Assembly: GCA_964630795.1 (NCBI GenBank)
Contig: CAZVWF010000012.1
Coordinates: forward strand, 1-44,433
DNA: 44,433 nt
Reading direction: 5' to 3'
DNA from: SZUA-117 sp964630795
GTDB lineage: Bacteria; Pseudomonadota; Gammaproteobacteria; Steroidobacterales; Woeseiaceae
In this document: one piece after another, positions 1-8,791 of the stretch
How positions within the stretch are numbered: the stretch's first letter is position 1
Layout: every line of letters starts with the position of its first letter
Made by a program: the position numbers and the translations under genes
Notes under the pieces: model-generated
Databases searched by the model: none
The model's input: the letters and a program-made list of their open reading frames with translations, nothing else
Told to the model about the DNA's origin: nothing

Positions 1-3000
1 GGCGTCCATGGAACGCCAGCCGCTTCAACGGCGTCTTTTAGCGCAGCGTATTCAACGTCAACGAGCTGTCCGAGCTCTCCGTTCACCTGTGCATACTCGT
101 CGCGCGCGATCGACAGGGAGTCACGCTGAGCCGGCGTCGGGCCATAGGCCGTCGTGTTCGGGTTATACGTCGCATGACTCAGGCGGGCCGTAATTGGCGT
201 TGTTCGATCAACGGAGAAAGACCCCTGAGTTCGATTGCCGGCAATGCGATCCCGAATGAGACTTAACTCCTGGGACAATCCATTTGCCTGCGCATACAAC
301 GTGAGATTTGCCGTTGAATTCCCGAGTGATTCCTTGATGGCGCCCAGTTCGGTCTGGATATCGTCAAGTGCCCGCAGCGTCCCATTGATGGCGCGACGCA
401 TTTCGTCGACTTGTTGCGAGTAGACGACGCGTTCCTTCTGGGAGCTCCCGGGCAGCGTCGGTTCGGGCCTTACGGACACGACTTCGAAGCTTTGCTGTTG
501 CCCCAGGTCGTTGAGTTCCCCGTCAATGCGTTCCTGCATCGTCACCTGGTAGGTGCCAGGGGCAACCAGCACGCCGGCGGGACTACCGAAACCACCGCCA
601 CGCGCTGACTCGGGAACCCAGGGGTCGACGACCGGGAAACGCAGGTCCCAGGCTACGCGATTGAAGCCGGCCCGGGCGGGCGCTTCTATATGTCGAACGA
701 TATTGCCGTCGCTGTCGGAAACGGTGAAGACAATCGCCGGATCGTCTTCACGCTCCTCCTCGCCAATGCGATCCCAGCTCGGGAATCGTACGTCCTCGCC
801 GTCAGTGTCGACCTCTTTTTCGCTGGCTTTGCGTTGATCGGCGAGCCGTTTGCGTTCTTCGGCGAGGTAATAGGTGAACACGGCGCCAAAGGGTGGATTG
901 GGGGCGACGTAATACGCATCACCCTGGCTGTCGACGCAGCCAGGTGTTGAGCAGCTATGCGGACGTCTCGGGACATACCAATCGGCGTCGCGCACGGGGA
1001 ACAGGACGGAGCCGTTCTGTAACAAGTCATTGTCGACATAACGCAACGGCGAATAGTCGTCCAGGATATAGAAGCTGCGCCCGAAGGTTGCGCCGACCAG
1101 GTCATTTTCACGCTGCTGAATGACCAGATCACGGAAGGCAATGTTGGGCACACCCCCTGCAAGTTTGGTCCACTGGCTACCGGAATCGACGGAAAAGAAC
1201 ACGCCAAATTCCGTGCCGAGAAAGAGCAGGTCCGGATTCACGTGATCCTGGACGATGCGCCACAACACGTGTCGGTCCGGGAGATTGGACGTAATGCTGC
1301 GCCAGCTGCGACCGCGGTTCTCACTCTTCAGTACATACGGGGAAAAGTCGCCGGATTTGTGGTCGTCAACAACGACGTACACCGTGTCGGGATCATGCAG
1401 ATCTGCCCTGATGTCGTTGACGAAATAGGACGACGGAACGCCCGGCAGGTTTTCAGCGGACCGCCAGTTCGCCCCGCCATCTTCACTGACCTGGATCAGT
1501 CCGTCATCGGTGCCGACGTACAGCAGTCCTTCAACCACCGATGATTCGGACAGCGATGTGATGGTGTTGAATTTCGACATCGCCGACAAATCCCAGTTGG
1601 AGTCGAAACTCCAGCGACGACCCATCAGGGGTTGTTGAAGGCGATTCTGGCTGCGAGTCAGATCCCCCGAAACCGTCTCCCACGAATCGCCGCGATTTTC
1701 GCTCTTCCATACGCGGAAGCTGCCGAAATACAGTGTTTCCGGATCGTGGGGGCTGATCAGGATGGGCGCATCCCAGTTGTAGCGTTCCTCGGGTTCGCCG
1801 GGACCCGGTTGCGGGCGGATATAGACGCTTTCGCCGGTCGCCCGGTCATAGCGCGTCAGGTTTCCTTCCTGCCAGTTGGCATACACGATGTTCGGATTGG
1901 TCGGGTCCGCAAATGGCTGATGTCCGTCGGCGCCGAGAATCAGGTTCCAGTCCGAATTTCGAATGCCGACATTGTTATCGGTGCGGCTCGGACCCCCGAG
2001 GGTCGAATTGTCCTGCGTGCCGCCATAGATATTGTAGAAAGGTTCGTCGTAGTCGACGGTGACTTTGTAGAACTGCGAGATCGGCATGTTGGCCATGTAC
2101 CGCCAGGTCTTGCCACGATCGAGGCTTTCGTAAACGCCACCGTCATTCCCGACAAGCAGGTAGTCAGGATCGGTGGGATGAAATGCGATGGCATGGTGAT
2201 CGACGTGCTTGGTTTCCGAGCGCATCGTCTCGAAGTCCTTGCCGCCGTTGTGTGTCACGTGCAATCGCACGTCCACCTGGTAAATGCGGTCGAACTGGTG
2301 CGGGTCTGTGAATATCTCCTGGTAGTAATGCGGACCGGTACCACCCGAGATGTAGTCATTCATCTTTTCCCAGGATTCACCCGCGTTCTCGGAGCGATAA
2401 AAGCCACCCTTGCGATGCGCAAGTTCAATCGTGGCGTAAACGACGTTGGAATCCTGGGGCGAGATCGCGAAACCCACCTTGCCCATGTCCTCGCCGGGCA
2501 ATCCTTCGGTCAGCTCGCGCCAGGTTTCGCCGCCGTCTTCGGATTTGTGAATGCCTGAGCCGGGGCCACCGTCCATCAGGACGGCAACGTTGCGAAATTT
2601 CTGCCAGGCGACAGCGTAGACGACGTCGGGATTGCGGGGGTCGAGATGCACCTCGGACACGCCGGTGTAGTCATCGTCGATGTCTCTGTCGCCCAGTCCG
2701 TCGCCGAGTATCTTGTTCCAGCTCGCGCCACCATCGACAGACTTGAACAGTCCGCGATCACCCCCCGCCGACCACAGGGGTCCCTGCGATGCAGCGTAAA
2801 TGACGTTCGAGTCACGCGGGTCGACGCGAATCATGCCTATGTGTTCGGATTCGGGGAGACCCATGTCCTCCCAGGTCTTGCCGCTGTCGCGGCTGCGATA
2901 GACGCCGGACCCGTAAGCGACATGTCGACCCGAGACGTTTTCACCGGTGCCCACCCAGATCGTATCGGGATTTGTCGGGTCCAGCGTGATGCAGCCGATG

Positions 3001-3284
3001 GAATAGGAATCCTCGTTGTCAAAAATTGTTGACCAGGTGGTGCCGCCGTTCTCCGTCTTCCAGACGCCGCCACTGCCGACCGCGACATACCAGGTGCTGG
3101 GGTCATCCGGATGGATGACGATGTCTGAAATTCGGCCGGACATCATCGCCGGGCCTATGCCGCGCATCTCGAGGCCTTTGAATGTCGACTCATTGAAGCC
3201 GGGCTCGGAAGCATCCTCATCCTGGGCCAGGACGGTGAATGGAACGATGAGAACAGAAAGGACGAACGCCAGTGCACGCTTCAT
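1..3284 (-). CDS. Secreted Asp-box (BNR/VPS10-like) beta-propeller protein, 3' end outside window
   Basis: The frame is open from the ATG at 3284 to the window edge, about 1,094 codons, so the C-terminus is missing. The start is supported by a GAGGG Shine-Dalgarno five bases upstream. The N-terminus (MKRALAFVLSVLIVPFTVLA, then QDE) is a typical Sec signal peptide. Residues 40-770 carry at least ten Asp-box motifs of the form S/T-x-D/N-x-G-x-x-W (for example SRDSGKTW, SVDGGASW, SEDGGETW, SENRGDSW), each followed by a strand like DPxxPDxVY. This is the pattern of sortilin/VPS10-type and sialidase-type propellers. After the propeller come a beta domain (around residues 860-900) and a helical, probably coiled-coil stretch. 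Such proteins are often labelled glycosyl hydrolases in genomes, but I see no evidence of a catalytic site. It is most likely a periplasmic or outer-surface binding or processing protein; its function is unknown. Confidence 0.85.
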   Translation of the reverse strand, partial: MKRALAFVLSVLIVPFTVLAQDEDASEPGFNESTFKGLEMRGIGPAMMSGRISDIVIHPDDPSTWYVAVGSGGVWKTENGGTTWSTIFDNEDSYSIGCITLDPTNPDTIWVGTGENVSGRHVAYGSGVYRSRDSGKTWEDMGLPESEHIGMIRVDPRDSNVIYAASQGPLWSAGGDRGLFKSVDGGASWNKILGDGLGDRDIDDDYTGVSEVHLDPRNPDVVYAVAWQKFRNVAVLMDGGPGSGIHKSEDGGETWRELTEGLPGEDMGKVGFAISPQDSNVVYATIELAHRKGGFYRSENAGESWEKMNDYISGGTGPHYYQEIFTDPHQFDRIYQVDVRLHVTHNGGKDFETMRSETKHVDHHAIAFHPTDPDYLLVGNDGGVYESLDRGKTWRYMANMPISQFYKVTVDYDEPFYNIYGGTQDNSTLGGPSRTDNNVGIRNSDWNLILGADGHQPFADPTNPNIVYANWQEGNLTRYDRATGESVYIRPQPGPGEPEERYNWDAPILISPHDPETLYFGSFRVWKSENRGDSWETVSGDLTRSQNRLQQPLMGRRWSFDSNWDLSAMSKFNTITSLSESSVVEGLLYVGTDDGLIQVSEDGGANWRSAENLPGVPSSYFVNDIRADLHDPDTVYVVVDDHKSGDFSPYVLKSENRGRSWRSITSNLPDRHVLWRIVQDHVNPDLLFLGTEFGVFFSVDSGSQWTKLAGGVPNIAFRDLVIQQRENDLVGATFGRSFYILDDYSPLRYVDNDLLQNGSVLFPVRDADWYVPRRPHSCSTPGCVDSQGDAYYVAPNPPFGAVFTYYLAEERKRLADQRKASEKEVDTDGEDVRFPSWDRIGEEEREDDPAIVFTVSDSDGNIVRHIEAPARAGFNRVAWDLRFPVVDPWVPESARGGGFGSPAGVLVAPGTYQVTMQERIDGELNDLGQQQSFEVVSVRPEPTLPGSSQKERVVYSQQVDEMRRAINGTLRALDDIQTELGAIKESLGNSTANLTLYAQANGLSQELSLIRDRIAGNRTQGSFSVDRTTPITARLSHATYNPNTTAYGPTPAQRDSLSIARDEYAQVNGELGQLVDVEYAALKDAVEAAGVPWT

Positions 3285-3686
3285 GATTTCCCTCGATATG
3301 TCTTGTTATTGTGCTGACCTGACTATAGCAAAAGCCGTCCTGGTCGAATTGACGACTCTCCGGCCAGTGCCCGGGTTCAATTCGTGAAGCTTTACCAGGC
3401 TGTTATTGACTGTATCGCGGCCTCCCAACAATGAAGTGCTGAGGTGACGAAGCTGTGACTGATACTGAACGCCACTGGAATTATCGAGGAAGTGAAATGA
3501 GCTGCGCCACTCAACGACGATACGATGTTCCCGGTCAATGCGCAGGCATCGGTATTCGGAAGAATGTGCTGCGGTCGTCGATGTCGAGTTTATCGAGTGC
3601 GAAAGCCAGTCGAAGGATTTACGCCATTGACAAGCGGAATCACTGCGAACGGAGCACAGGCAGACCATGCCTGGTGCGTGGCATGG
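3285..3686. other. Intergenic region without a recognisable gene
   Basis: About 400 bases lie between the start of the propeller gene and the end of the ACC deaminase gene, both on the minus strand. Open frames of 88-120 codons exist on both strands, but their translations are rich in Ser, Arg and Cys and resemble no family I know, so I leave them out. The stretch must hold the promoter of the propeller gene. A TATAGT that could be a -10 lies on the minus strand near 3323-3328, but I see no convincing -35. I see no clear terminator for the upstream operon. Confidence 0.5.
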
Positions 3687-4700
3687 CTAGCCATTCCGAT
3701 AGATATAACTGTATCCGTTAATTGCGGGAACACCCCCAAGGTGCGCATACAGCACTTTCGACCCCGGCGGGAAAAAGCCCTGTTTGACCAGGTCAATCAT
3801 GCCCTGCGCCGACTTACCCTCGTATACCGGGTCCGTCATCATTCCTTCGAGGCGTGCGCATAATCGAATCGCGTCATTGGTCTCCGCCGATGGAACGCCA
3901 TACACGGGGTAGGCATATTCCGTTTTAAGGACGACGTCCTCAGCCGTGACGTCCTGACCCAGTTCGACCAGGTCCGCAGTCTTCCGCGCAATATCGAGCA
4001 CCTGGCTGTGTGTTTGCTCAGGTGTGCATGAGGCGTCGATCCCTATGACATTTCTGGCACGGCGATCCTTCGCGAAGCCGACAACCATGCCGGCATGGGT
4101 GGAGCCGGTAACCGTACAGACGACAATGTAGTCAAACTGGAAGCCGAGTTCGGCTTCCTGAACGCGCACTTCTTCGGCAAAGCCGACGAAGCCCAGGCCG
4201 CCGTACTTGTGTACCGAGGCGCCTGCCGGGATGGGATACGGTGTGCCACCCTGGTCCTTGACGTCTTCGAGTGCGCGTTCCCAGGATTCACGTATGCCGA
4301 TGTCGAAACCTTCGTCGACCAGTTCGATTTCCGCACCCATGACACGTGACATGAGAATATTACCGACGCGATCGTAGACGGCATCCTCGAACGGAACCCA
4401 GCTTTCCTGGACCAGCCGGCATTTCATGCCGATTTTTGCAGCGACAGCTGCGACCTGGCGCGTGTGATTGGACTGTACGCCCCCGATCGTCACCAGCGTA
4501 TCAGCGCCAGAGGCAATAGCGTCAGGAACGATGTATTCGAGTTTACGGACCTTGTTGCCGCCGAAGGCGAGCCCCGAATTGCAGTCCTCGCGTTTGGCAT
4601 ACAACTCGACATCACCGCCAAGGTGTTCGGACAGGCGGGACAGTTTCTCGATCGGTGTGGGGCCGAAAGTTAACGGGTAACGTTCGAATTTTTCCAGCAT
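3687..4700 (-). CDS. acdS: 1-aminocyclopropane-1-carboxylate (ACC) deaminase
   Basis: This 337-residue PLP enzyme is predicted to cleave ACC to 2-oxobutyrate and ammonia in the cytosol. Its length matches the family (about 338). The PLP lysine is K50 in GGNKVRKLEY, and S77 in VQSNHT matches the nucleophile-proximal serine. ACC deaminases are separated from D-cysteine desulfhydrases by a Glu and a Leu in the active site; here they are E294 (in PVYEGK) and L321 (in YAHLGG), with Y267 and Y293 also present. That favours genuine ACC deaminase over the common desulfhydrase homologue. The ATG at 4700 lies only five bases after the stop of the PyrK-like gene, so it is the last gene of a pyrB-pyrK-acdS transcript. 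No acdR/Lrp-type regulator is next to it. Substrate specificity is inferred from these residues only. Confidence 0.85.
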   Translation of the reverse strand: MLEKFERYPLTFGPTPIEKLSRLSEHLGGDVELYAKREDCNSGLAFGGNKVRKLEYIVPDAIASGADTLVTIGGVQSNHTRQVAAVAAKIGMKCRLVQESWVPFEDAVYDRVGNILMSRVMGAEIELVDEGFDIGIRESWERALEDVKDQGGTPYPIPAGASVHKYGGLGFVGFAEEVRVQEAELGFQFDYIVVCTVTGSTHAGMVVGFAKDRRARNVIGIDASCTPEQTHSQVLDIARKTADLVELGQDVTAEDVVLKTEYAYPVYGVPSAETNDAIRLCARLEGMMTDPVYEGKSAQGMIDLVKQGFFPPGSKVLYAHLGGVPAINGYSYIYRNG

Positions 4701-4705
4701 GCTGA

Positions 4706-5611
4706 TTAGTCCGGATAGACTGTGTAGGCGTCGAAGACGGGACCATCCACACAGACGCGTTTCATGGCGGGTCCGTCATCAGTCTGCACGAGTACCGTGC
4801 AGCCGGCGCAACCGCCCACTGCGCAGGCCATGAATTCCTCCAGCGACACCTGGCAGGGCAAGTCAAATTCACGCGCCAGCGCCGTCACGGCTTTGAGCAT
4901 TGGCGTCGGACCGCAGGTAAAGATCTCGACGTCCTTGCGCTCATCGTCTGACAGGGTCGACAGCCATTCACGTGCCAGGTCCGTAACAAAACCACGGTAA
5001 GTGCCGTCAATGTCCGCCTGGCTCGCCAGTCGGGTCGGTATGCTCCAGGATTCGACCAGGGGCATCGTGCCGCTGATTGACGCATCCAGCCACGGGGTGG
5101 GTATGTCCGAGTTTTTGACCTCGAACGGAAAGGGAATCTCGGAACCCATGATGGCCAGCGGTCGCCATTCGATATCGTCGTCCTTCAGGGACTCGGCGAG
5201 AAAGATCATCGGGGGAATGCCGACGCCACCACCGATCAACAGGGGTGCCGGGCGATCTGCATGCGGCACGAATCCGCGCCCGATTGGCCCAATCGAGCTC
5301 ACAATGTCGCCAGGCTTGCGCGCACCCAGTGCACGTAACCCATCGCCGACGATCTTGAACAACACCTCGATCCACCCGTCGGTCGCATCCACGCGCATGA
5401 TGGACAATGGCCGACGCATTGGAATCGACTCGTCGCACTGGAGGTGCACAAAACTACCAGGCGTCGCCGCGGCCGCGCATTTAGGCGAAGAAAGTCGTAT
5501 GACGAACTGGTCGCCGGGCCACGGCGTTACGCTGATGACCTCGGCGTCCTCGACAAACAAACTGCTGCGATTGGCCTGTGCCGATGTCGCTGCTTCCGCG
5601 GTTGCACTCAT
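4706..5611 (-). CDS. pyrK: Dihydroorotate dehydrogenase electron-transfer subunit (PyrK-like)
   Basis: This 301-residue flavin/iron-sulfur reductase resembles PyrK, which passes electrons from a class 1B dihydroorotate dehydrogenase to NAD+. In order it shows an FAD-binding barrel with RRPLSI (residues 66-71), an NAD-binding motif GGGVGIPPM (127-135), the FTCGPTPM motif (231-238), and a C-terminal [2Fe-2S] site with C263-x4-C268-x2-C271-x15-C287 followed by DGPVF. The N-terminus has about 20 extra low-complexity residues. Its ATG overlaps the pyrB stop by four bases (ATGA), which implies translational coupling and supports a pyrimidine role. The catalytic partner PyrD (type 1B) is not in the window. 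It could instead serve another flavoenzyme, because most gammaproteobacteria use a quinone-linked class 2 PyrD that needs no PyrK. Confidence 0.82.
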   Translation of the reverse strand: MSATAEAATSAQANRSSLFVEDAEVISVTPWPGDQFVIRLSSPKCAAAATPGSFVHLQCDESIPMRRPLSIMRVDATDGWIEVLFKIVGDGLRALGARKPGDIVSSIGPIGRGFVPHADRPAPLLIGGGVGIPPMIFLAESLKDDDIEWRPLAIMGSEIPFPFEVKNSDIPTPWLDASISGTMPLVESWSIPTRLASQADIDGTYRGFVTDLAREWLSTLSDDERKDVEIFTCGPTPMLKAVTALAREFDLPCQVSLEEFMACAVGGCAGCTVLVQTDDGPAMKRVCVDGPVFDAYTVYPD

Positions 5612-6606
5612 CCGGTCGCTCCGTTATTCGCGAGCATCTCAAGGACAGCCATACGCACCGCAACGCCGTTCCGAACTTGCTCGGTAATGACCGATGTCGG
5701 TCCGTCAGCAAGCTCGCCTTCGATTTCCACACCGCGGTTTATGGGTCCTGGGTGCATGACAATGGCATCGCCGGCGGCCAGTTTCATCCGCTCCCGACTG
5801 ATGCCCCACGTGCGGAAATACTCGGCATCGTCAGGAATACCGGCTTTGTCCGCGAATCGTTCCTTCTGAATGCGTAACGCCATAACGACGTCTGCATCGG
5901 CAATACCTGCATCAATGTCGGTAACGATGTCCGCCCCGGGCATGGCATCCGGCGCGAGCCCGGGTGGCGCAACCAGCCGCAATTGCCCGACGCCCATTGC
6001 GATGAGGCCTGCCGCAGCGGACATGGCGACGCGTGAATGCGCGATGTCACCTACGATCGCAACGGTCAGGTTGGTGAAGTCGCCTTTATGCAGGCGAATT
6101 GTAAGCAGGTCGAGCAGTCCCTGCGTGGGGTGCGATACATTGGACTCGCCTGCGTTCAGCACATTGACGTGTGCCCCGACATTTCGAGCGATCATCGCCT
6201 GCGTGCCGGCTTGGCGGTCGCGAACGACGAACATATCGACCTGCATCGCCTGTAAGGTATAAATCGTGTCGAGAATCGACTCGCCTTTGGCGGCCGAGGA
6301 GGTGTTCTGATCCAGGTTGAGAACGTCGGCCCCCAGTCGCTTGGCCGCAAGCTCGAAGGATGCTCGCGTTCGGGTGCTGTTCTCGAAAAAAAGATTGGCA
6401 ACGGTCCTGCCTTCGAGCGCCTTGCCGCGAAGAGGTCCCTGCCCGGGTTGTGCGAGGAAGGTTTCAGCGCGGTCGAGCAGGGCGACAATCAGGTTCCGGT
6501 TCATGCCACGCAAAGAGAGCAGGTGACGCAGTCGTCCCCGTTCATCCAGCTGCAGTTCGGAGTGATCCGTGCTGCCCGTTTCTTTGGCGAGCTTGCTTAG
6601 TGACAT
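5608..6606 (-). CDS. pyrB: Aspartate carbamoyltransferase catalytic subunit
   Basis: PyrB condenses carbamoyl phosphate with aspartate to N-carbamoylaspartate, the committed step of pyrimidine synthesis. The 332-residue protein has the carbamoyl-phosphate loop STRTR (residues 77-81, inside FFENSTRTRASFE), the 80s-loop lysine K107 in SAAKGES, HPTQGLLD (149-156; the usual motif is HPTQALLD), R235 in ALRIQ and the aspartate-side HPGPINRGVEI (285-295). The length and the N-terminal extension before the carbamoyl-phosphate domain resemble the Pseudomonas-type enzyme, which usually pairs with an inactive dihydroorotase (PyrC'). No such partner is seen here; pyrK follows instead. The next gene upstream is ruvX, 21 bases away. 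The pyrR regulator found between these two genes in Pseudomonas is absent. Confidence 0.95.
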   Translation of the reverse strand: MSLSKLAKETGSTDHSELQLDERGRLRHLLSLRGMNRNLIVALLDRAETFLAQPGQGPLRGKALEGRTVANLFFENSTRTRASFELAAKRLGADVLNLDQNTSSAAKGESILDTIYTLQAMQVDMFVVRDRQAGTQAMIARNVGAHVNVLNAGESNVSHPTQGLLDLLTIRLHKGDFTNLTVAIVGDIAHSRVAMSAAAGLIAMGVGQLRLVAPPGLAPDAMPGADIVTDIDAGIADADVVMALRIQKERFADKAGIPDDAEYFRTWGISRERMKLAAGDAIVMHPGPINRGVEIEGELADGPTSVITEQVRNGVAVRMAVLEMLANNGATG

Positions 6607-6627
6607 GGCGCCGGCATTGTACGCTGA

Positions 6628-7059
6628 TTAATGTTCGTTTTTTAGCCACCGTTCGGCAATCAATGTCGCTGCGGCAGAGTCGATCGCTTCCTTGCTAATG
6701 CGGCCCCGCAAGCCGGCTTCGCGTTGTGACTTAAGCATCGCTTCAGCCTCGAGTGAGGAATAGCGTTCATCCACCGTGTCCACAGGGAGGTCGAAGCGGC
6801 CCAGTGCGCCAACAAATTTCCGTACGTGTTCACCGATATCCGAAGGTGTTCCGTCGGCATGGAGTGGTAATCCCACAATCAGACGTTGGGGGCGCCATTC
6901 GCGTACCAGCGTCTCGATGCGCGGCCAGTCCGGCCCGTGCTCTCCGTTACTGACCGTCTCCAGCGGATTGGCGGAATGCGTCACCTGCTGGCCGACCGCA
7001 ACGCCGATACGCCGCAGGCCGTAATCAAAGGCGATGATGGTTTCAGGCGTGCCCGGCAT
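6628..7059 (-). CDS. ruvX: RuvX/YqgF RNase H-fold protein (putative pre-16S rRNA nuclease)
   Basis: This is a 143-residue YqgF-family protein with the RNase H-like core: FDYGLRRIGVAVG near the N-terminus (the Asp is the first acidic active-site residue), LIVGLP in the centre, and DERYSS followed by DSAAA near the C-terminus for the remaining acidic residues. E. coli YqgF takes part in 16S rRNA 5'-end maturation. A longer open frame reaches back to 7251, but family similarity begins only at the ATG at 7059, giving a normal length. That start lies 17 bases inside the end of yqgE, so the two are probably translationally coupled, as is common for this pair. Confidence 0.93.
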   Translation of the reverse strand: MPGTPETIIAFDYGLRRIGVAVGQQVTHSANPLETVSNGEHGPDWPRIETLVREWRPQRLIVGLPLHADGTPSDIGEHVRKFVGALGRFDLPVDTVDERYSSLEAEAMLKSQREAGLRGRISKEAIDSAAATLIAERWLKNEH

Positions 7060-7606
7060 CCGGGGAAATCTGGCTGATGTCGATACCAATGGTCTCTGCA
7101 GCGACGGTCCAGCGTTCTGCAAAGGACACATCAAAGATGATTTCGCGCGTGGCCGGCACGCTAAGCCATGTGTTGGCCAGCATCTCGGCCTCGAGCTGGC
7201 CTGCATCCCAGCCGGCGTAACCGAGCGCAACCAGCGATTTGTCGGGACCATCGCCTGTCGCCATGGCGTCGATGACGTCTCGTGACAACGTCAGCTGTAC
7301 TTCCGGCGAGACCGTTACCGAGCTCTCGAAGCTGGCACCTGGATTGTGCAAGACAAACCCGCGTTCCCGGCCGACCGGCCCGCCATTCAATATCGGGTGG
7401 CTGGCCATCGATTCATCGGGGTCATTCACATCAAGCTGCTCGAAGAGGCCTTCGAGTTTCATGTCCATCGGTCGGTTAATGACGATCCCAAGCGCACCTT
7501 CGAGATTGTGCTCGCAGACCAGCGTGACGGTGCTGTTAAAGTTCGGATCCGCCATTCCAGGCATGGCTATCAGCAGTTGATTGCAAAGCGAATCCTTCAA
7601 TTCCAT
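7043..7606 (-). CDS. yqgE: YqgE/AlgH family protein
   Basis: This 187-residue protein of the UPF0301 family shows the characteristic N-terminus with LLIAMPGMADPNF, then a VTLVCEHN segment, GALGIVINRP, ILNGGPV and the C-terminal GYAGWDAGQLEAE. Its biochemical function is not established. The pairing with ruvX is conserved widely in gammaproteobacteria. I use the ATG at 7606, because upstream codons of the same frame do not look like the family; 68 bases separate it from the TonB-type gene. The 3' end overlaps the ruvX start by 17 bases. Confidence 0.93.
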   Translation of the reverse strand: MELKDSLCNQLLIAMPGMADPNFNSTVTLVCEHNLEGALGIVINRPMDMKLEGLFEQLDVNDPDESMASHPILNGGPVGRERGFVLHNPGASFESSVTVSPEVQLTLSRDVIDAMATGDGPDKSLVALGYAGWDAGQLEAEMLANTWLSVPATREIIFDVSFAERWTVAAETIGIDISQISPDAGHA

Positions 7607-7674
7607 GTGATCAAGTATCGCACAGTTGTCCACCGCTCTGTGGCAGATTTGTCTGTGTACAGCGGGTGTCGACG

Positions 7675-8610
7675 TTAGTTGGTGCGGGCAGTCGCCTGCA
7701 CGTCGAGGTAATTGAACTGCCATTTGTAGGCAAATCGCAGCTGGTCGTAATCGACCCTGATGGCCTCCGGGAACGGATCAAACGGGGCGGCCCGGCGTAA
7801 AATGCGGAGCGCCACCTGGTCCAGCGCCCTCGAGCCTGATGAACGCCGAATCAGTGCATCCTGGAGCTGGCCGCTCGATGTAATGGTGACCTCAAGCGTC
7901 GGGCTGTCCGTCATGCCATCGATCAGGCGCTGGTCCGGGAAGTACTTGATGCCGACGGTTTCGATTTTCGATTTCCAGCGACTCAGGTACCCGGCGACCT
8001 TCGATTCTTTTGTATCGACGGATGTCACCAGTTCGCGGGGATTGTCATCGTGAATGGCGGTGTCGGTCTCCAGGTCCTGCGGCAATGGCATGGTGACCTG
8101 GATACCGGATTCCAGTTGTGCAGCAACAGATTCATCTGGCGAAGGTTCTTCGCGCGGCTTGTCGAGTACGTCGAAGTCCTGTTCGGCCTGCGCCGTCAAA
8201 GCCTGGTCTGCGTACTCTTCGATAGCCTGGTCATCGTCCGGACTGTCGCCGACAAGGCTCCCCATGTTGTCAACCGGGACCATGCTTTCCGTCCGGGCTG
8301 ATGGGCGTGCCTGTTCCTGGGTATTGCCGGCGCCCTCCTGGCTGGCCTGCGCCAGGTACTCAGCCTGCGCCGCTTCCATTACATTCGGGTCGGGATCGGC
8401 AACGATGGTGACTTCAAGGAAGATGGCGTCGTGAACCTCATCGCCAATAACGGCATTGAAAGTAATGCCGATTATCAGGATGCCGTGAATCAGGGCGGCG
8501 AGGAATAACATCGGCGTCAGCCGATCCGGTGTTGACCGTGATTCCAGCATCACATCGTCGATCGAATCGGGTCCGATCGCAGCGTCAGTTTTAGCAGGCT
8601 CTTTTGCCAT
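7675..8610 (-). CDS. TonB-family energy transducer
   Basis: This 311-residue protein has a short cytoplasmic N-terminus, one transmembrane helix at about residues 33-56 (starting LTPMLFLAALIHG), a long acidic periplasmic spacer (about 70-200, rich in Glu, Asp, Gln and Ala rather than the usual Pro-Lys repeats) and a TonB C-terminal domain from about 215. That domain includes TLEVTITSSGQLQDALIRRSSGS and LRAAPF-like strands ending in WQFNYL. TonB proteins carry proton-motive-force energy to outer-membrane receptors through ExbB-ExbD; neither is in this window. In Pseudomonas the tonB3 gene sits at this same position next to gshB and has been linked to twitching motility, so a role with the nearby pilus genes is plausible but only inferred. 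Confidence 0.85.
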   Translation of the reverse strand: MAKEPAKTDAAIGPDSIDDVMLESRSTPDRLTPMLFLAALIHGILIIGITFNAVIGDEVHDAIFLEVTIVADPDPNVMEAAQAEYLAQASQEGAGNTQEQARPSARTESMVPVDNMGSLVGDSPDDDQAIEEYADQALTAQAEQDFDVLDKPREEPSPDESVAAQLESGIQVTMPLPQDLETDTAIHDDNPRELVTSVDTKESKVAGYLSRWKSKIETVGIKYFPDQRLIDGMTDSPTLEVTITSSGQLQDALIRRSSGSRALDQVALRILRRAAPFDPFPEAIRVDYDQLRFAYKWQFNYLDVQATARTN

Positions 8611-8791
8611 GTCCCAAGCAGGCGGTTCGCCAGTAAACCCCTGATTTCCCTATTCTCGCACAGGCAATCACTGATTTGTTCAGTTTACTTCGCCCAAATA
8701 TCAGTATTGAGACCTGGACCACCCGCAGTAAACGCCGAATCAGTGCCAGGGCGACTGAAGTCACATAATCTGGCGCGCGGCAGGCGCTTTT

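Noticed and set aside
3306..3721. Open frames of 88-120 codons on both strands between the propeller gene and acdS
   Set aside because: Composition and overlap look random, no family resemblance and no good ribosome site.
3687..4700. D-cysteine desulfhydrase instead of ACC deaminase
   Set aside because: The Glu (E294) and Leu (L321) typical of ACC deaminases are both present, where desulfhydrases usually have other residues.
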